Shown one piece after another: positions 26,801-41,800 of a stretch of DNA of 64,000 bases (within the stretch, counting starts at the first letter, position 1; every line of letters begins with the position of its first letter). This DNA comes from Nemopilema nomurai. Taxonomy: Eukaryota; Cnidaria; Scyphozoa; Rhizostomeae; Rhizostomatidae. The position numbers and the translations under genes are program-made. The stretch lies in assembly GCA_003864495.1 (NCBI GenBank), contig ML133433.1:1561618-1625617 (forward strand), written 5' to 3'. The notes under the pieces are model-generated. The model ran no database searches, was not told the DNA's origin, and saw only the letters and a program-made list of their open reading frames with translations.

Positions 26801-29800
26801 GCAAGGACATTTCAGAACTGAAGCTAAGAAGGCCGCCAACCTCTGCCTGGAATGTTGGTGCTCTGGACGAAGCAAAAAGTGCTCTGAAGCCTCTCGTTAC
26901 AGGTTCGATTATTATTCTCCATACATCATTCATTTCCACCCAAACATTTAAAGGCATTGATCCATGGTAAATAGGAAGCGTGTACCCAAATTGCAAACTG
27001 TGTCGTTGAAATAGCTTCACCAATCTGATTGGCTGTCAAGCAGACGCACACGTGATGGTATAATCTCACCGTTGATGCCTGATCACATGAAAACAAACTT
27101 ATCACATGAAAACAAACTTATCACATGAAAACAAACTGATCACATGAAAACAAACTTATCACATGAAAATAAACTTATCACACGAAAACAGACAAACGAC
27201 CACGGGGGACCGCTATTTACCATGACCCTAATGCCTTAAAGTTGATATACAGCGCTATTTCACATCTCGTTTTAGCTTTATCAAAAGAAGTGGCTTTGCA
27301 GGGACCTCATTAGCCAACATTAGTCATCATTTTCTTCGACCTTTCCATTTCACGTTTTGCTATTTTTAAACTCATTGATTACCGTTGAAATTTCCCGTGC
27401 AAAGTTCCAATTTCAAAATAACAGCTTGATACACTATTATACCACATATTACGAAGTTCTCCTACTTTCAAGGCTACTTGGCAAGCCCAAGTTTTCAAAT
27501 CTTCGTCATTGCCCTCACGATATGAAGTCACTGTCAAAATGAAGAGTGCATTGGAAATGGAAGTTGCAAGTTAACGTTTTTCGTTTTTTCTCATGCAGAA
27601 AATCGATTTCGCTGTCAGCCCAAAGCCAGCCTTGGAACGTGACCCAGCACACGGGAAAGAGCGATTTAAGCAAAAGAATGATGATCATCGACAATTCAAA
27701 GCTGGGTCGCAGCAAGCACGTTTACTGGGTGGCACCCAAGGTTTACCTTGGAGAAGGGGTGAGGGCCTCGTTATTGAATTCCAAGCGGGTTGTCAGTGTA
27801 ATATAACGAACCAAGTAGCACACGAGAGAAAATAGGCTGACGTCACGCTTAACCCGACTTGAATAGCTATCTCCAAAACGAGGCTAAATACATTTCAGTC
27901 AACGATCCCCCTAATGATAAGAAGCCGTTTTATTCAACGATACTCATTTGAAATGTCTGGGTATCGCGTAACAATGGCAGTCATTCCCTTGAATGATTGG
28001 TTACTGTAAACAATAAGCTATTGTGTATTGCCTTCCTAGTGCAGCTCCTATTGGCTAATATCTTCCAATCATGCACTGAAACCAGACGTGGGTGGTAACG
28101 GGGGCTGATGCGTCTGATTTTGAAGAGAGAAACTGATGTTTTGAAAATTTTGCAGGTTGTCGTTTATGGTGGGTATTTGGAAATGTCCATAATGTTCCAG
28201 ACACTGCCAGGCTACGAAAGATTCACCCTCATCGATGAATCAGTTCCTCTCGTCATTATCCAGGTAACTGTGAAATGCTTTTATGATATTGGTGCTACCC
28301 TTTATCGTGCGAGATTTCACCTTTAGAGTCCCCTCCAGTCTGTGGTCAAGGGCAAAGAAGGCAGAACGTGAATATGGAGACAAAGCAATAGAAAAATGAG
28401 GGAAGTGAGCAGTTTTGTTGTGAGCTAGAGGGAGAACTACAGTGAGCTTAGCTGCCCTTCTGCTCTGCTTCAAGTCCGGGGATTCGGGATCTCTGCTTCA
28501 AGTCCTTCTCCAAAGTTGTGAAGCAACTTTTATTTGAAATAGGCGTAGTTTTAGGGCTGGCTCTTAAACATTTCAAGTCAAATCGCCGGATGCCTCTTTC
28601 CTTATAATCGATCAGAATTCGTAATGGCTCAATAAGGATTGGGAATATCAGTCTCTTTTAGTTTCTTTTTAGCAGAAGATTTGTTAGAATTTTGTTGCAT
28701 TTACTCATTTGAAGTCCACAGTGTATGCAAAGGCAGTGAAAGAACTTTGTCAATCTTTCCCACAGGGAAGAAACAGGCGAATACATCACAAGCGGAAACT
28801 TGCGATGCAAAACCGGGTTAGGACGAGTCTTAGAATTCCGTTCTATGAGGTGCGTTCTGCAGTGCATTTACATCTGTAATAAAAGTAGTAGGATGATAGT
28901 AATGGTAATAGATATGGAAACCTTAGTTGAATTCTTGTTCAATCTACATTTATCTGTATTGCATTTGTAATTCGTAGTTGGCTAGCCTGGTTTTACAGTC
29001 CGAACTGTTATAATGGCAATGATAAAAAGAAGGGACCAAAAGAATATTCCAATGATAAAAGAAATGGCAATCGCAATAATTCAAAGTACAATAATAGTTT
29101 TATTGATAGTAATAATGGAAGCATTTCATTTTAAATCTAATAACTTAAACTACGATAACAAATATCACTATTACAAAGGTAATCTGCACTTAGCTAGCCT
29201 TGGTTATTAAAGGAAAAGACTATTACAAGGACAAAAGTGGTATTGCAATAATTGATATGATAATGACGATAATACTGGGATTAAACGCTATAATTGCAAT
29301 AATGATGGTAATAATTATAATAATAATTACTGAATAAGAAAACGTCGGTAACCCAACTGCATATTTATGGTCATAAATATTTCCTTTCTTTTTTAAATCA
29401 TGTCTATCCCTTTATCCCTCCTTATTGTTGGTTTACTTTCAGCTAGTTATGTATGAAGTTTCTAATGAAGACCTTCTAAGCACTACTTCTCCATTCCAGA
29501 GCGCTTGGCTGAACGAAGACGGTACCCCCGTCTCCAGAATGCAGTTCCTTGAGACCATTGCATTGCCTGAGGCCATTCACGTCCGTGCTAGCCACATCAG
29601 TGCAGAAAAGTACGAATCAAGCCTCTCCCCCGTTCACATGTCATCTTCGGATGCTGCTGGTAAAGAGCGTGCCTACGGTGTTGAGGACTGTCAATGCCCC
29701 AAGGAATACTCCGGTACGTCATGTGAGAAATGTGCCAATGGGTACACGCGATACATTGATGGCACATGCGTCAAATGCGACTGCAACGGAAAGGCCAATG

Positions 29801-32800
29801 AGTGCCACCCAGAAACGGGTGTTTGTATAGGCTGCGCTGGGAACACAATGGGTAAATAACTCTTTTGTTGTTGCTGTTGTTGCCAGTATGATACTATTCG
29901 TGTGTATTGTAGTTAGTTCTTGGAATGAAAATCCTCCAGACTGTGTTGACGTCACTGCGATCAGAAATCCAACGGAACTATCAAATTAAATGGAAATACA
30001 GTTCTGAGTTTTTCTTCTTTGCTTTGCCCCTCTGCTACAAATGCAATCATTTCCTCTTTTTCATTTATAAGTAGAGGTCTGGGTTTTTACTGCACTCAAA
30101 AAGAACTATTCAACAGTTATTGAGAAGTGCAAATTTGTTACCTTTCGTTGGTATGGGAAATCTAAATCTCCCATGTATCACCTTAGAATTTGGAACACAT
30201 AGAAATATTCCGTTTGCAATTAAGTGGTGTGCTGACAAAGATTATAATAATGTTTATTATACAAAGATTAAGCAAGATGACCTTAATGACCTGATTTGTC
30301 ATTGACACTGAATGACTGTTCTTCCTTAGGTGATAAATGTGAAAAATGCAAACCTGGTTTCTATGGTGATAAATGCAAGCCATGTGAGTGTCCGATGTCG
30401 TCAGCATCGAACAACTTCGCCACATCGTGTTTCCTTGGCGCCGGTAGTACAATGACGTGTCGATGCAAGCCGGGCTACACAGGGCTCCGATGCGAAAGAT
30501 GTGCTGATGGGTACTTTGGTGATCCACTGAAAGCAGGGGGCTCGTGCAAGCCTTGCGAGTGCAACGGGAATATCGACAAAAATCTAACAGGTACGCGAAG
30601 GATATCAGGTTCATGGTCGCCAAAAATATTGCTTTCATAATTTTCCTATACGATCAAAACAATATTTTCTCTTCCACAGCAATGTTGAAAAGATGTGTGC
30701 TATAGTTACTCTCTTCTGAATCCTTCTTTGCTAAATCTTTGTTATTGTACTGAAATATTGCCCGAAACATAAGGGGCCACAGAAATCAATGTTTGCCATT
30801 TCATCGCAAGGTAACTGTGATCCAAAATCTGGAAAATGCTTCAAATGTCTGAAAAACTCGGCTGGCGAAAAGTGTGAGAAATGCCGTATGGGATACTATG
30901 GTGACGCAATCAAAGCCAAGAACTGCACCAACTGCAAATGCAGTAGCTGCGGATCCGCCAGCATCACCTGTGACCAGAAAGATGGACAATGTCAGTGCAA
31001 GAAAAATGTCACGGGACCCAGGTGTACTGAATGCAAGGTGTGCCTTCTGTTACGCAATTAGGGGCTGGAGCCGGGGGTTGCGTCAGCAGAATTTAGTGCA
31101 ATTTGATCGCTCCTATGCAAAGAGATTTTTATTTTATTCATTGAAGCGAGTTAGCATGCTTGATTGGTGACAGAAAAAGCAAGTTCCTCTAGTCTTAATT
31201 GAGCATCGATGATTTAGCTTACGTTTTGGTTGCTTGTCTCTTAATTTCACTGCGAATAATCAGTGAATGTCTCAAGGAATACCTAGCACCTGAGACACCA
31301 AGAACTATGATTCTCCAACGTAGAGCAACTGCACATTATTGCATTGTAGTTGACGAAACGTCTTGAATCAATAGCCAAGTTGGATTCTCCCCCCTACTGT
31401 CGTTTACGACTTTCAGATCAAAACTGAATGATGTCAACTAAGGAGCTTGAATTTTTCAGCCGATTTGAAAAATTTTGTTTTTCAGCCAAATACGTGGAAT
31501 TACAAAGCTTGTCTTGGCTGCGAACCTTGCAATTGTGGTGCTGCATCGAAGTTCAAGCAATGCAATGTGAAAACTGGACAATGCGTCTGCCTAAATGGTG
31601 TAATGGGACGAAAGTGCGATGCCTGTAGACTTGGCTACTATGGCTACAGCAGTTCGGGCTGCAAGAGTAAGCTGTATATCAATCCCATAATGGATCACCT
31701 CTTGTATACTCACCTATTCTTTGTATACTCACCTATTTTTTGTATACTCACCTATTTCTTGTATACTCACCTATTTCTTGTATACTCACCCATTTCTTGT
31801 ATACTCACCTATTTCTTGTATACTCACCTATTTCTTGTATACTCATCTATTTCTTGTTAATTCACCTATTTTTTTAATACTCATCTATTTCTTGTATACT
31901 CACCTATTTCTTGTATACTCACCTATTTCTTGTATACTCACCTATTTCTTGTATACTCACCTATTTCTTGTTAATTCACCTATTTCTTGTATACTCACCC
32001 ATTTCTTGTATACTCACCTATTTCTTGTATACTCACCTATTTCTTGTATACTCACCTATTTCTTGTATACTCACCCATTTCTTGTATACTCACCTATTTC
32101 TTGTATACTCACCCATTTCTTGTATACTCACCTATTTCTTGTATACTCACCTATTTCTTGTATACTCATCTATTTCTTGTTAATTCACCTATTTTTTGAT
32201 ACTCATCTATTTCTGCTATACTCACCTATTTCTTGTATGCTCACGTATATCTTGTATACTCACCTATTTCTTGTATACTTGTCGATTTTATCTATATTCA
32301 CCTTTTTTTCTTTTATACTAACCTATTTCTACTCATTTGCAGCTCATTAAAGTCCGGGTAGAATTTTTTAAATAAGCCCCTTATGTTTTGTGAGCGTTTC
32401 CAAGATTTTTCCCATTGTTAAATGTCCAACTAGCCTAATAAACAACTAGAGGTAATATCCTAAATATATTAAATTAAATAAATTATATATTTATTATATT
32501 AATGGTATTATGAATAATTTATTAATGTATAATGATATCCTAAATATATGATATGTTGTATGTTAAGGATAATGATTAAAAGGTATAATTTCACATATGA
32601 TATTAAAAGCAGTTATTGACCTAGTATTGTTGATATTATTTTTACATTTAGGCTGACCTAGGCCATATATGCCAAAATGTTAGCGTGTTCGCCTTTTTCT
32701 CCCAGAGTGCAATTGCAAAGATGGCGGCCACTGCGATGTCATCACTGGCAGTTGTGATTGTGGTGCATCCGGGGAGAAGTGTCGCCTCTGTCCTGACGGG

Positions 32801-35800
32801 TACATTGTCACTAAAACAGGATGCGTCGAGTGTGACAACTGCGTGCAGCGATTGCTTCAGCGAGTCAAAAAAATCGACACTAATTATTCTACCCAGCTTA
32901 ATTATTCCCTGGGCATTTCAAAAGCCAAGTCACTCGCCCGAGTTAACCAAACGATTCAGGGGTATGTTTTGATCCACATCCAGCTTTGCCTAACTCTGCC
33001 CCCATTCATTTCTCTTTCCGCAGGAAGATTGCAATATTTTTCAGTCGGTGTTAGATCTTGCAATGCTGCGATTCTAATGAGAAGCTGGTCTTCCAAGGAC
33101 TGAAGTCTTTCTATAGCGACCAGTTTATTCGATATATGTATCTTTACTTTACTTTTCAATTAAACGAAAGAGGATATTTCTATTGCTTTTCACAAAACAT
33201 TTCCATATTATATCTTCGAACGTGGCAAGTTTAAATCATTTAAGCTTGGCCTAATCAAATTGATTTTGACTTCTTAGTCTTACAGTTTTTATCATCATTT
33301 ACCTTTATTATTTCTGACATAACTAACCATTTCTGTTGTCCTTACAGTCTTGGAAAGAGAGGAGACAGATGGAGTGGCGATTTGGAAACAATGCGCAAAG
33401 CTTTGGGATACGGAAATTATTCTCAGTACGGTGGAGATCTTGGTTATCACGAGGTTGCTGAGTTCATGTCTTGCTCCTTTGCCCAAAAGATGTCAGGATC
33501 TATGAATGCCACTGCGGCTCCTTCAAAAGTGTCTTCTACCCCTGCGGCGCCGGCGACAACTCCAGCTTTGTTTGTACGCAACAGACGTGCAGTGAAAAAC
33601 GGGGGTATGAACTTCCAAATGCTTTTGTGGAAACTATATTATTATTATAATTACATTATTCAAAGCATTATTCCATTGCCTTTCACTCTATTAAATTTCT
33701 TTCCGGCTTCATTCACAACATTTTTGGAGTCAATTTTGAGAGGGACACTGATGTGCTTTTTGCTTATTTAGACCAATTCTCCACTTTATCACACCCATCT
33801 TGAGTGGCGGCCACACACCCCTCTTGAGTGGCGGCCACACACCCCTCTTGAGTGGCGGCCACACACCCCTCTTGAGTGGCGGCCACACACCCCTCTTGAA
33901 TGGCGGCCACACACCCCTTAAGTGACAGCCACCTCGATCAGTTGGCCATTCCGACTTGCCCCATTAGCACTCGTGGTGACTGCTTTTGAACCAGTTGATG
34001 GGATGGCCTAGCCATTTCTTGGTTGCATACAGACAGAAGAGCACTGTTAAGTGGGCTCTCTTTGCTAGTGGTGTAAAAATGTTTCTTTGGTAGCAAAACT
34101 TAATCTCCATTAGTTTTGAGGAGAAAGTTGTTGAACCTAGTTTAAATAAGTATTTCTATTGGATTATCATGCAAGCTATCCCCAACAAATCGCATTTTCT
34201 TTAGGATTTATACAGATCCAGTTTGTAGCCAGCGCCCTCTATACGTCTCTGAAGCCCTTACGCTTCCAGTCAAGCTTCTGTAGGATAATTTGTAGCATTT
34301 TCGTAACTATTGATTTCCCCAAAAATTAGGTGTATGCCCAGCGTCAATGGCAAGAGTGTTTTTTGAGATTGGAATAAACGAGGCAGATCAACTGGTAAAG
34401 AGGCTGGCAATTAAATCCAATATGGTTGCCAAGAATGCCTCTTCCACGGAGGAGCGTGCAAGAGAGTACCTCGCAAGCCTTATGGGAGACGACAAGCTGA
34501 TCAAAATCATTGAAGGTATCTTTCTGTTTCGCTCCTTGAATCTCATTTTTATTAGGTGGATTTGAAGGCTCGATTTTTCTTTCTTTGCATGTTCAGCCTG
34601 TCCCAAAATTTGTCTCCATTTGAAACATTCACGCAAATTATACAAGCATACTGAAAAGTCCCTTAAATCATTTGTTCATACATCAAATAAAATTCATTTA
34701 CATCTAATAGTTATGAATGATAGTTTGCAGCAACAGACTTTTTATAATTTTGCATACAAAGGCCTCACCAAGAATTCTTCCCCTCGGGTTAGTTAATGAT
34801 TAAGGTTTTTCGGATTTCCATACTCTGTCACAACTGGTGGATCGAGTGAGAAGAATTGCTAGAGTTCTCTCTAAATGCAGGGGTATTTTAACAGAGTATT
34901 TTAATCTAGACACAATAGATTAAAAAGATGGATTAGAAAAACGAACGAATTGAATGTTGGCCAATTTACTTCCAGGAAAAGTTAGCTAGGATTTATGTAA
35001 AATGCCTTAAAATGGCAGGAGATTTGAGGCATCTGTGCCTTCTTCATAAGCGGAGTGTTTCCATTTTACCTTTTGAACCCATTTTAAATTCTATAGAAAA
35101 TATCCGATGCACATTAAGACGATTTCTATGTGATATAAGGGCTCTTATTTTGCTGAAAATTTCCGTAATGAAATAAGTGTTGCTGTTATTTTGTTATTAT
35201 TATGAGCTTTTTCACTGTAGAAAAAATGCACACAGCTTTGTATATATATATACCTACGTAAGTGGTGTTTTGGAGATAATTGAACAGCCAAACAGTTAGG
35301 AAATATTGATAAGACTGTTGTTCGGATCTAAGGTTACTTTGCATCTCACAAAAAATAATTATATAATATTTACATTAAACACCGCTCTTGTAGATACGGT
35401 GAATTTCGCCAACCAGACATTGGTGCGAATGATGAATGGAAGCGACGACACCAATGTCTCTGTCTCCGAGATCCAACGCATCAAGAACGGCTTGAAGAGC
35501 AAGAACTTCACTGGCATGCTCACGAAGGTAACCAAGGAGAAGATGCTTGCGGAGAACGCGTCACTTCTGGCTAACGATTTGTTAGACAAGAACAAGAAGC
35601 TTTCTGATATGGTGCATGGCCAAAACGTCACCATCCTCAACATCATCAAAACGTTCCTGGCTATCAACAAGGGTGCGCAGAATGCACTGTATGCTGCGGG
35701 AAACGGCTCCGAACTAATCGGCATTGCCAAGCTTATAGATTTCCAGGTATGGGATTTTCGCGTTAGTGACAGAGCCCTGTAATGTATCTAGCGTCATGCT

Positions 35801-38800
35801 GCCAAAGTCACATTTTTTTAGAAGCGATTTATTATGGAGTGAAGCATTTTCAAGATTTGCTTTCTTGAAAACGCCTGCGTAAGGAAAAGACTCGGCACTT
35901 GATCAGCAATCTGGCGTCCTGACGTTTTTATTTGATGGTTTTTCTCATGTGGTCCAGAGGAAGCGGCTGGACAGTTTCAAGTGCCTTGTTTTCTCCACGC
36001 TAGCTGTATGTCTTAACCCTGCGTCAGACCCCTAAAGCAGGTGCACATCAACACTACAGAGCCCTCAATCTTCATTTGATGTGGTTCATTTGCTCTGCTT
36101 TTTAAAACAGAGACGATTCCATTTGATATGGTGTTTCATGTCAACCTTATTTTCCAGTCATTTTTGGAAGTGGCACAAATCAAAATGAGACTCTATAACA
36201 ACACCATAATGGACGCAATGACAAACGCAACTGCTGCTAAAGGATCATCAGCTGACGCAGTAAAAGTATTTGGGGTGAGTGGATGTTGAACGTGATTGAT
36301 CTGTTAACAACCATCGGGTGATTTTTCGGGAGTTATCTGCCTTTGCACGATCCTTATTCTAAATAAACTTTTTTGTTTTGCTTCAGGAGTTCATGAACAA
36401 AAGCATGGTACTTGAGAAGCTTATGCCTATTCTACGAGGCCGAATGCAAGGGTTAGAGGAGCAGAACGAGAACGCTTCCAAGGTTGTTGACGAGGCGTCT
36501 GCCCATGCAAGAGGACTTCGAGACCAGGCCACCATTCTGGAAAGCCTGATCAAAGATACGAAGAACTTCTCGAACGACGCCGTAAGAGCTGCCACTGTCT
36601 ATTCAAATATTGTCCAAGCCATCCTCGAGGCCTACAAAGCTGCGAAGAGTGCAAATGAAACTGCTTCATTGACAATCTCCAAGGTACAACGCTAAAAGAT
36701 GTCTTTTTTCACGAAGTGCGATCCACTGTTAATCATTCACTCGCGCCATTATGAAAACTCACTCGCCTCATGCCCCCATACAAAACAAGATAGATTGCCT
36801 GTTGATATTCCAATATGGCAGTGCTACGTCTGATTCAACACAGATTGAAATCAATTGATAATGTCATTGTCTTCATTAACCTTTTTCACCATGAGTCAGT
36901 TCACCATTTTTATAATCTTTGCTTACGATCTTTATATCAAGGTATGCAATCTCACACTTCTCCAACGTTAGAGCAAGCATTTTTAAGGAGCCTCATTGTA
37001 ATTTCTTCGAGTGAATCCGTCTCGATTTGAATACAAGTCTTGCCACCAAAATAACCTGATGTGTCTTTTAGGCGGAGGAAGTGCAGAAAGAATCCAAGAC
37101 AGCATTGGACAACAGCAAAAAGCTGAACGAGTCGTCAAAAACACTGATGAAGAATGTCGAATCCTTGAAGCAACCTTTTGAGAATTTGGGGGATCAGTTG
37201 AAGGCACTCCGTAAACTGAAAGAGAAAGTCAAGGCAAAGCTAAAAGCTGTGTCCGAAAAATACCCAATTTTTGAAGAAGCGAAAGAAACAGGTAGGTGTA
37301 GCAGTCCTTGCCTCATGCATTATTTTTAAAGAAGTTTGCCCTTCTGGAATTCATTTTTGTCCTGATTTTGTGATCAACGGAGGTTTGTTTTTGTAACAGG
37401 CATGAAAGCCAAAGAAACACAGAGACAGGCGAAGGACGCGGCAATGAAAGCAAAAGCAGCCATTGATTTTGCGACTCGCATTAAGGTTGGTGTTTCTCAT
37501 TAGCATGTTCCAATTGAAGTTTAGTGATGTCTGTCTAAGGTACCTCCATGTGTTCTGTCCCTGTATATGTAGACAGGTTGAGATAAAATAGAGAGGTAGA
37601 AGGCATGTGCCTAAAACTGGAAGCGATGTGTGTAACACCAAGTGTAGAGAGTTTGTTATTATCTGTTTAAAATACCTGGATGCTGTAGCCCGATGTTTGT
37701 TACCTTTTTTAATTCTGAATAATTTGATACGGCCTGTTTTTTACTAAAAGTTGACGTCATAGTTCAAGGCCCTGACAGTTTGATTTTGACTTCTTCGACG
37801 CCTGTACTACTATTTTATATCTTTTCTAGGCCCAAATAATGGAGGCACAAACGAACGTGACAAAGCTTCGCACAGGGATCGCTGATGTTGGAAAGCTGAT
37901 AGATGACGCTGTAAAAGAAGAAAAGAAGCTGGCAGCGGAAGTACCTAAGTACCAGACAGCGCTGAATACTGCAAAGGACCAGCATGTGAAACTGGACGAG
38001 TTCATCAAATCGAATATAACGTACACGCTGGAAAGCATTCGCTACAAGATAAGCCACGCAAGGAGCTTTGCTAATACAGCACCAATCGCAACCAAGTTTG
38101 GACCATCGACGACCGTTACTTTGGAGTCTCCTGTTATCGAAGGGGAACCGGAGACTGTTGCTGAGATGAACGTAAAGACCACAGCTAAAGAAGGCCTACT
38201 TCTGTACATCGGTGGAAGTTCCAATAGCACTCGACGTAGGAGACAGGCTGCCTCCAGTGGCATTGACTATATGGCTCTGTCACTGGACAATGGCTTTGTT
38301 GTCTTCAGCGCTAAGGTGGGCGCCAACATGCCTATGGTCAAGTCATCTCGCTCCATTGCTGATGATAAATGGTACACTATAGTCGCAACGAGGTGAGATT
38401 GAATATTTAGTATTGGGTAAATGACGTAATCGCTTTTGGGGTCTGTTTGTACCATAATTGGCAAAGCAGGGTATTTCGCCATTTAAGAAATCATGGTAAC
38501 ATGTCATTTTTATGCTTTACGTCATGGTAACTAGGCATCAAAGAAGCACTTATTATATCCTAGTGATTTAATCTTTGTCAAGAAAAACGCAACAAGGTCA
38601 GGCTTCGCTTCTCCAAACAGAGATCCGAATCTTCTAGAAAATTAACTAGAATAATAACTAATACGCCCACCTAATCGGGATGTGACGGATGTTTTTCATA
38701 CGCAGAACCTCAAACCTTCTTAAACTCGAGACCGGCTTGGCAAACTCGACCAAGAGGCAGCTCCAGACTGCACCAAACGAAGGTCTTGATAACATCAAGT

Positions 38801-41800
38801 TGTCAAGATCCAGTTCAGTTTTTGTCGGCGGCATCCCAGCAGGAAAGAAGGTGCCATCCTCTGTTCCAACCACCAACTTCATTGGGACAGCAGACAGATT
38901 GAAGATCAATGGTGAAACCCTGGGGTTGTGGAACTGGAAGGTAAATATAGAAAATGATGCGAGTTCTAGGCAGTGTGGCGTGGCTTTCATTCCGAAGGAG
39001 TCTGTCTTCCTATTGCTTGCCTATTTTGTGGTATTGTAATGCATTTTATTAAGTCCAACTCGAGACATGTTAAGTTCAAGTTTTTCCTTCCACCCTGGTC
39101 GAGATATACACCTTAACGTGAACACAACCACAGCAACAAAGACAGATCGTATACAGATATGTGGTTGCTTGTATAAACGATAGTCAAGTTTTTAGATTTC
39201 ACCTACCCTGAAGATTGATTTGGATTGATTTTTTACGTGCCTTATTCCTGGCAGCACCTTGGAAGTCTACTGACTTCCTTAATTAACGTTTATCCCCTTG
39301 AAAGGCACAGATAACCGTTGAAGGGCCTGAAGTCTTTCTAGCACGACTGCCAACGTCATAAGCGTCAGAGTTGTCTTTCTTCGTAAGAGTGATGACTTGT
39401 TTTTATTTCTAGGCCGCAAATATGCTTGACGGTGCAATTCAACAGAGTTTGCCCAATACTCAGTTCTCTCTGCAGTTCTTTGGTGATGGATTCATGAAAT
39501 ACACGTTCGAAAAACCATCCAACATTTTCCGCCAAGTCCATTTCAGCTTCAAGACACGTCAGAAAGACGGCCTTTTGTTTTACAGTCCAGATTCCATTTT
39601 CTATCCGGAACTATTCATTTCCTTTGAATTGAAAGACGGTCACATGATTTTCCGCTACAACGCGGGTTTGACAAGTGCGGATACAGCTTTGACGTCCGAG
39701 GGTAAAATGCCTCCGCTGAATGATGGCAAGGTTCATGTGGTCCGGAAGGATAGAACAAACTTCAGAATCGATGGTGTTCTCATTGCTGAATACAAGTCAC
39801 AGTCGCAAGATCTTTCAGGGGAGTTTGTTTACGTTGGCGGGGTACCATTTGGGCACAAGATGAGGTCCAGGTATGTATGAGTCCAGATTGTCTAGCAATA
39901 AATGACACTGTTAGATTAAAGTTAGGTGACGGCGTTACATGAATATCAACATTTGACACTTAAATACTACGCGAAACTGCAGGAACACTGCATGTTTGAA
40001 ATGCGTCTAGTTTTTGCTTGTTTTGAAGTTACTTCTTCTTTTCACATCACTGTTCTTTTCTAGTGCAATCTCTACTATCCCATTCAACGGCTGCTTCGTG
40101 TCCGAAAAGCCATCTCAAACGATCAGTTTATTTGGAAGTAAAATTGATGCATCTTCTACACGTATGATTGCCGACTACAAGAACTACAGGCTTGGATGTC
40201 GTGAGCACGTAAGATCAGATTAAATTTTACTTCGATTCTATGACAGCAACAACAGCACCGCATTAGTTCCAATTTAATCATAACAAGATACCCTTATTTA
40301 CATGGCATCTTTCGTTAAGCTATATTTTTCACCCGAAACTGAAATTATCTTTTACGAATATGAGGCTTTTGGGGTACTTAACCCATTGATATATACAAAA
40401 AAATGTCTTTCCTTTTCAAAAGCCGGAAAATTTACTCCTAAGCAATAATTTTGGCAATCTATTTAAGGCAAAACTGCTGGCAGGCTGTGTGCCACATTTT
40501 GTATTAAATTTTGCTGAGGAGCACCAAAAGAGACACATGTTAGTTACTTAAAAAGACTGCTTGGGCTTAAAAATGCTTTTAACCAGGTTTAAAAATGCGG
40601 TATTCTTTGTGAACCCGAACGTATAATGTTGCTTCGTAGTTTCGCTTCCTAAGCAGAAATAATGCCTTGTTAATTTAATTCTGACTCAAAGATGTCACGA
40701 GAAACTGTTTGCCATATTTTGTATTTACGTTTTTTCTCCATATTGGTTTTCCCGCCAAATTGATTGCGTCATTCACTTAACATCTTGTCATTTGCAGCTT
40801 GCAAAGGGAGCCTCCTTCACAGGGCCCTCGTCATATCTGGCTATCAACGCTTCTTCGTGCAGTCTATCCACATCAAAGCGCCTTGGATTCAGTTTCCAAA
40901 CCTATATTTCACGCGGCGTCCTCCTGTATGGACAAGGCAAAGGGGTACACTATTATGACGTATTTTGTTAATTAATAAATATGACGCTTGATATACAAAG
41001 GCTCTTGAAGTCCGCAATTGAAGAAAGGAGAAGTCATACTTTTATCTGACTGTACGCTACCTTGGAAAGAATATCACCTCCAAAAATTGAATTATATGAA
41101 AAGCCATTGATAGTTGACTAAACTATCAATGTCAAGGATTTAAACTCGATGCAAGCTCCCCACCCCTTACCCCCCGGAAAGACCCCCCACATCATTAGCT
41201 TCATTATCATTTTGCTAGTTATTCAGCGTTTTTGGTCACCCTCCTTTCCCCTGGCTATTAATCTAGCAATTTGATATTAATCTATCAATAGGCTACGTTT
41301 TTCTTGCATTACGCATTCACAATTAATTCATTTTTCATAGTTTGTCATTTATTTCTCGGCAGGGTGCTGACTTGAGTCTGATCCTCAACGAGGATGGTGC
41401 AGTGTCATTGTCCATAACAAGCGGACCAGGAAACAACGGAATCATTGTCACGGACCAGAAAAACCTGAATGATGGAAAGTGGCATCTAGTGGAAGTCAGA
41501 CTTGATGGAAGCAAGTAAGTTGATATCCCACGGCTTTCCTTTTCCTTTTGTGAACCCTTTGGAAGAATGCAAGGTTTAACGTGAAGCCCTACACCTACAA
41601 TGCTGGCCAGATTTTAACTTGGAAGATTCGTATGAAATTCGACAAGAAATGTTGGACACCTTTTGTTCCAATGTTCAATTTTAGCTTTATTCAGAATTCA
41701 TCACGTTTGTCACGTAATTCATGTATATACTGTTTTGGTTTTTAAAACGTTTCACTAGAAAGCCGACGAGCAGCAAAAGGTGATCTTTGACCTTTAACCT

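Noticed and set aside
31721..32350. 209-codon plus-strand ORF ([15 protein letters not shown] repeats)
   Set aside because: It is a translation of a 19-bp minisatellite that has no stop in any forward frame; it lies in an intron with matching splice sites on both sides.
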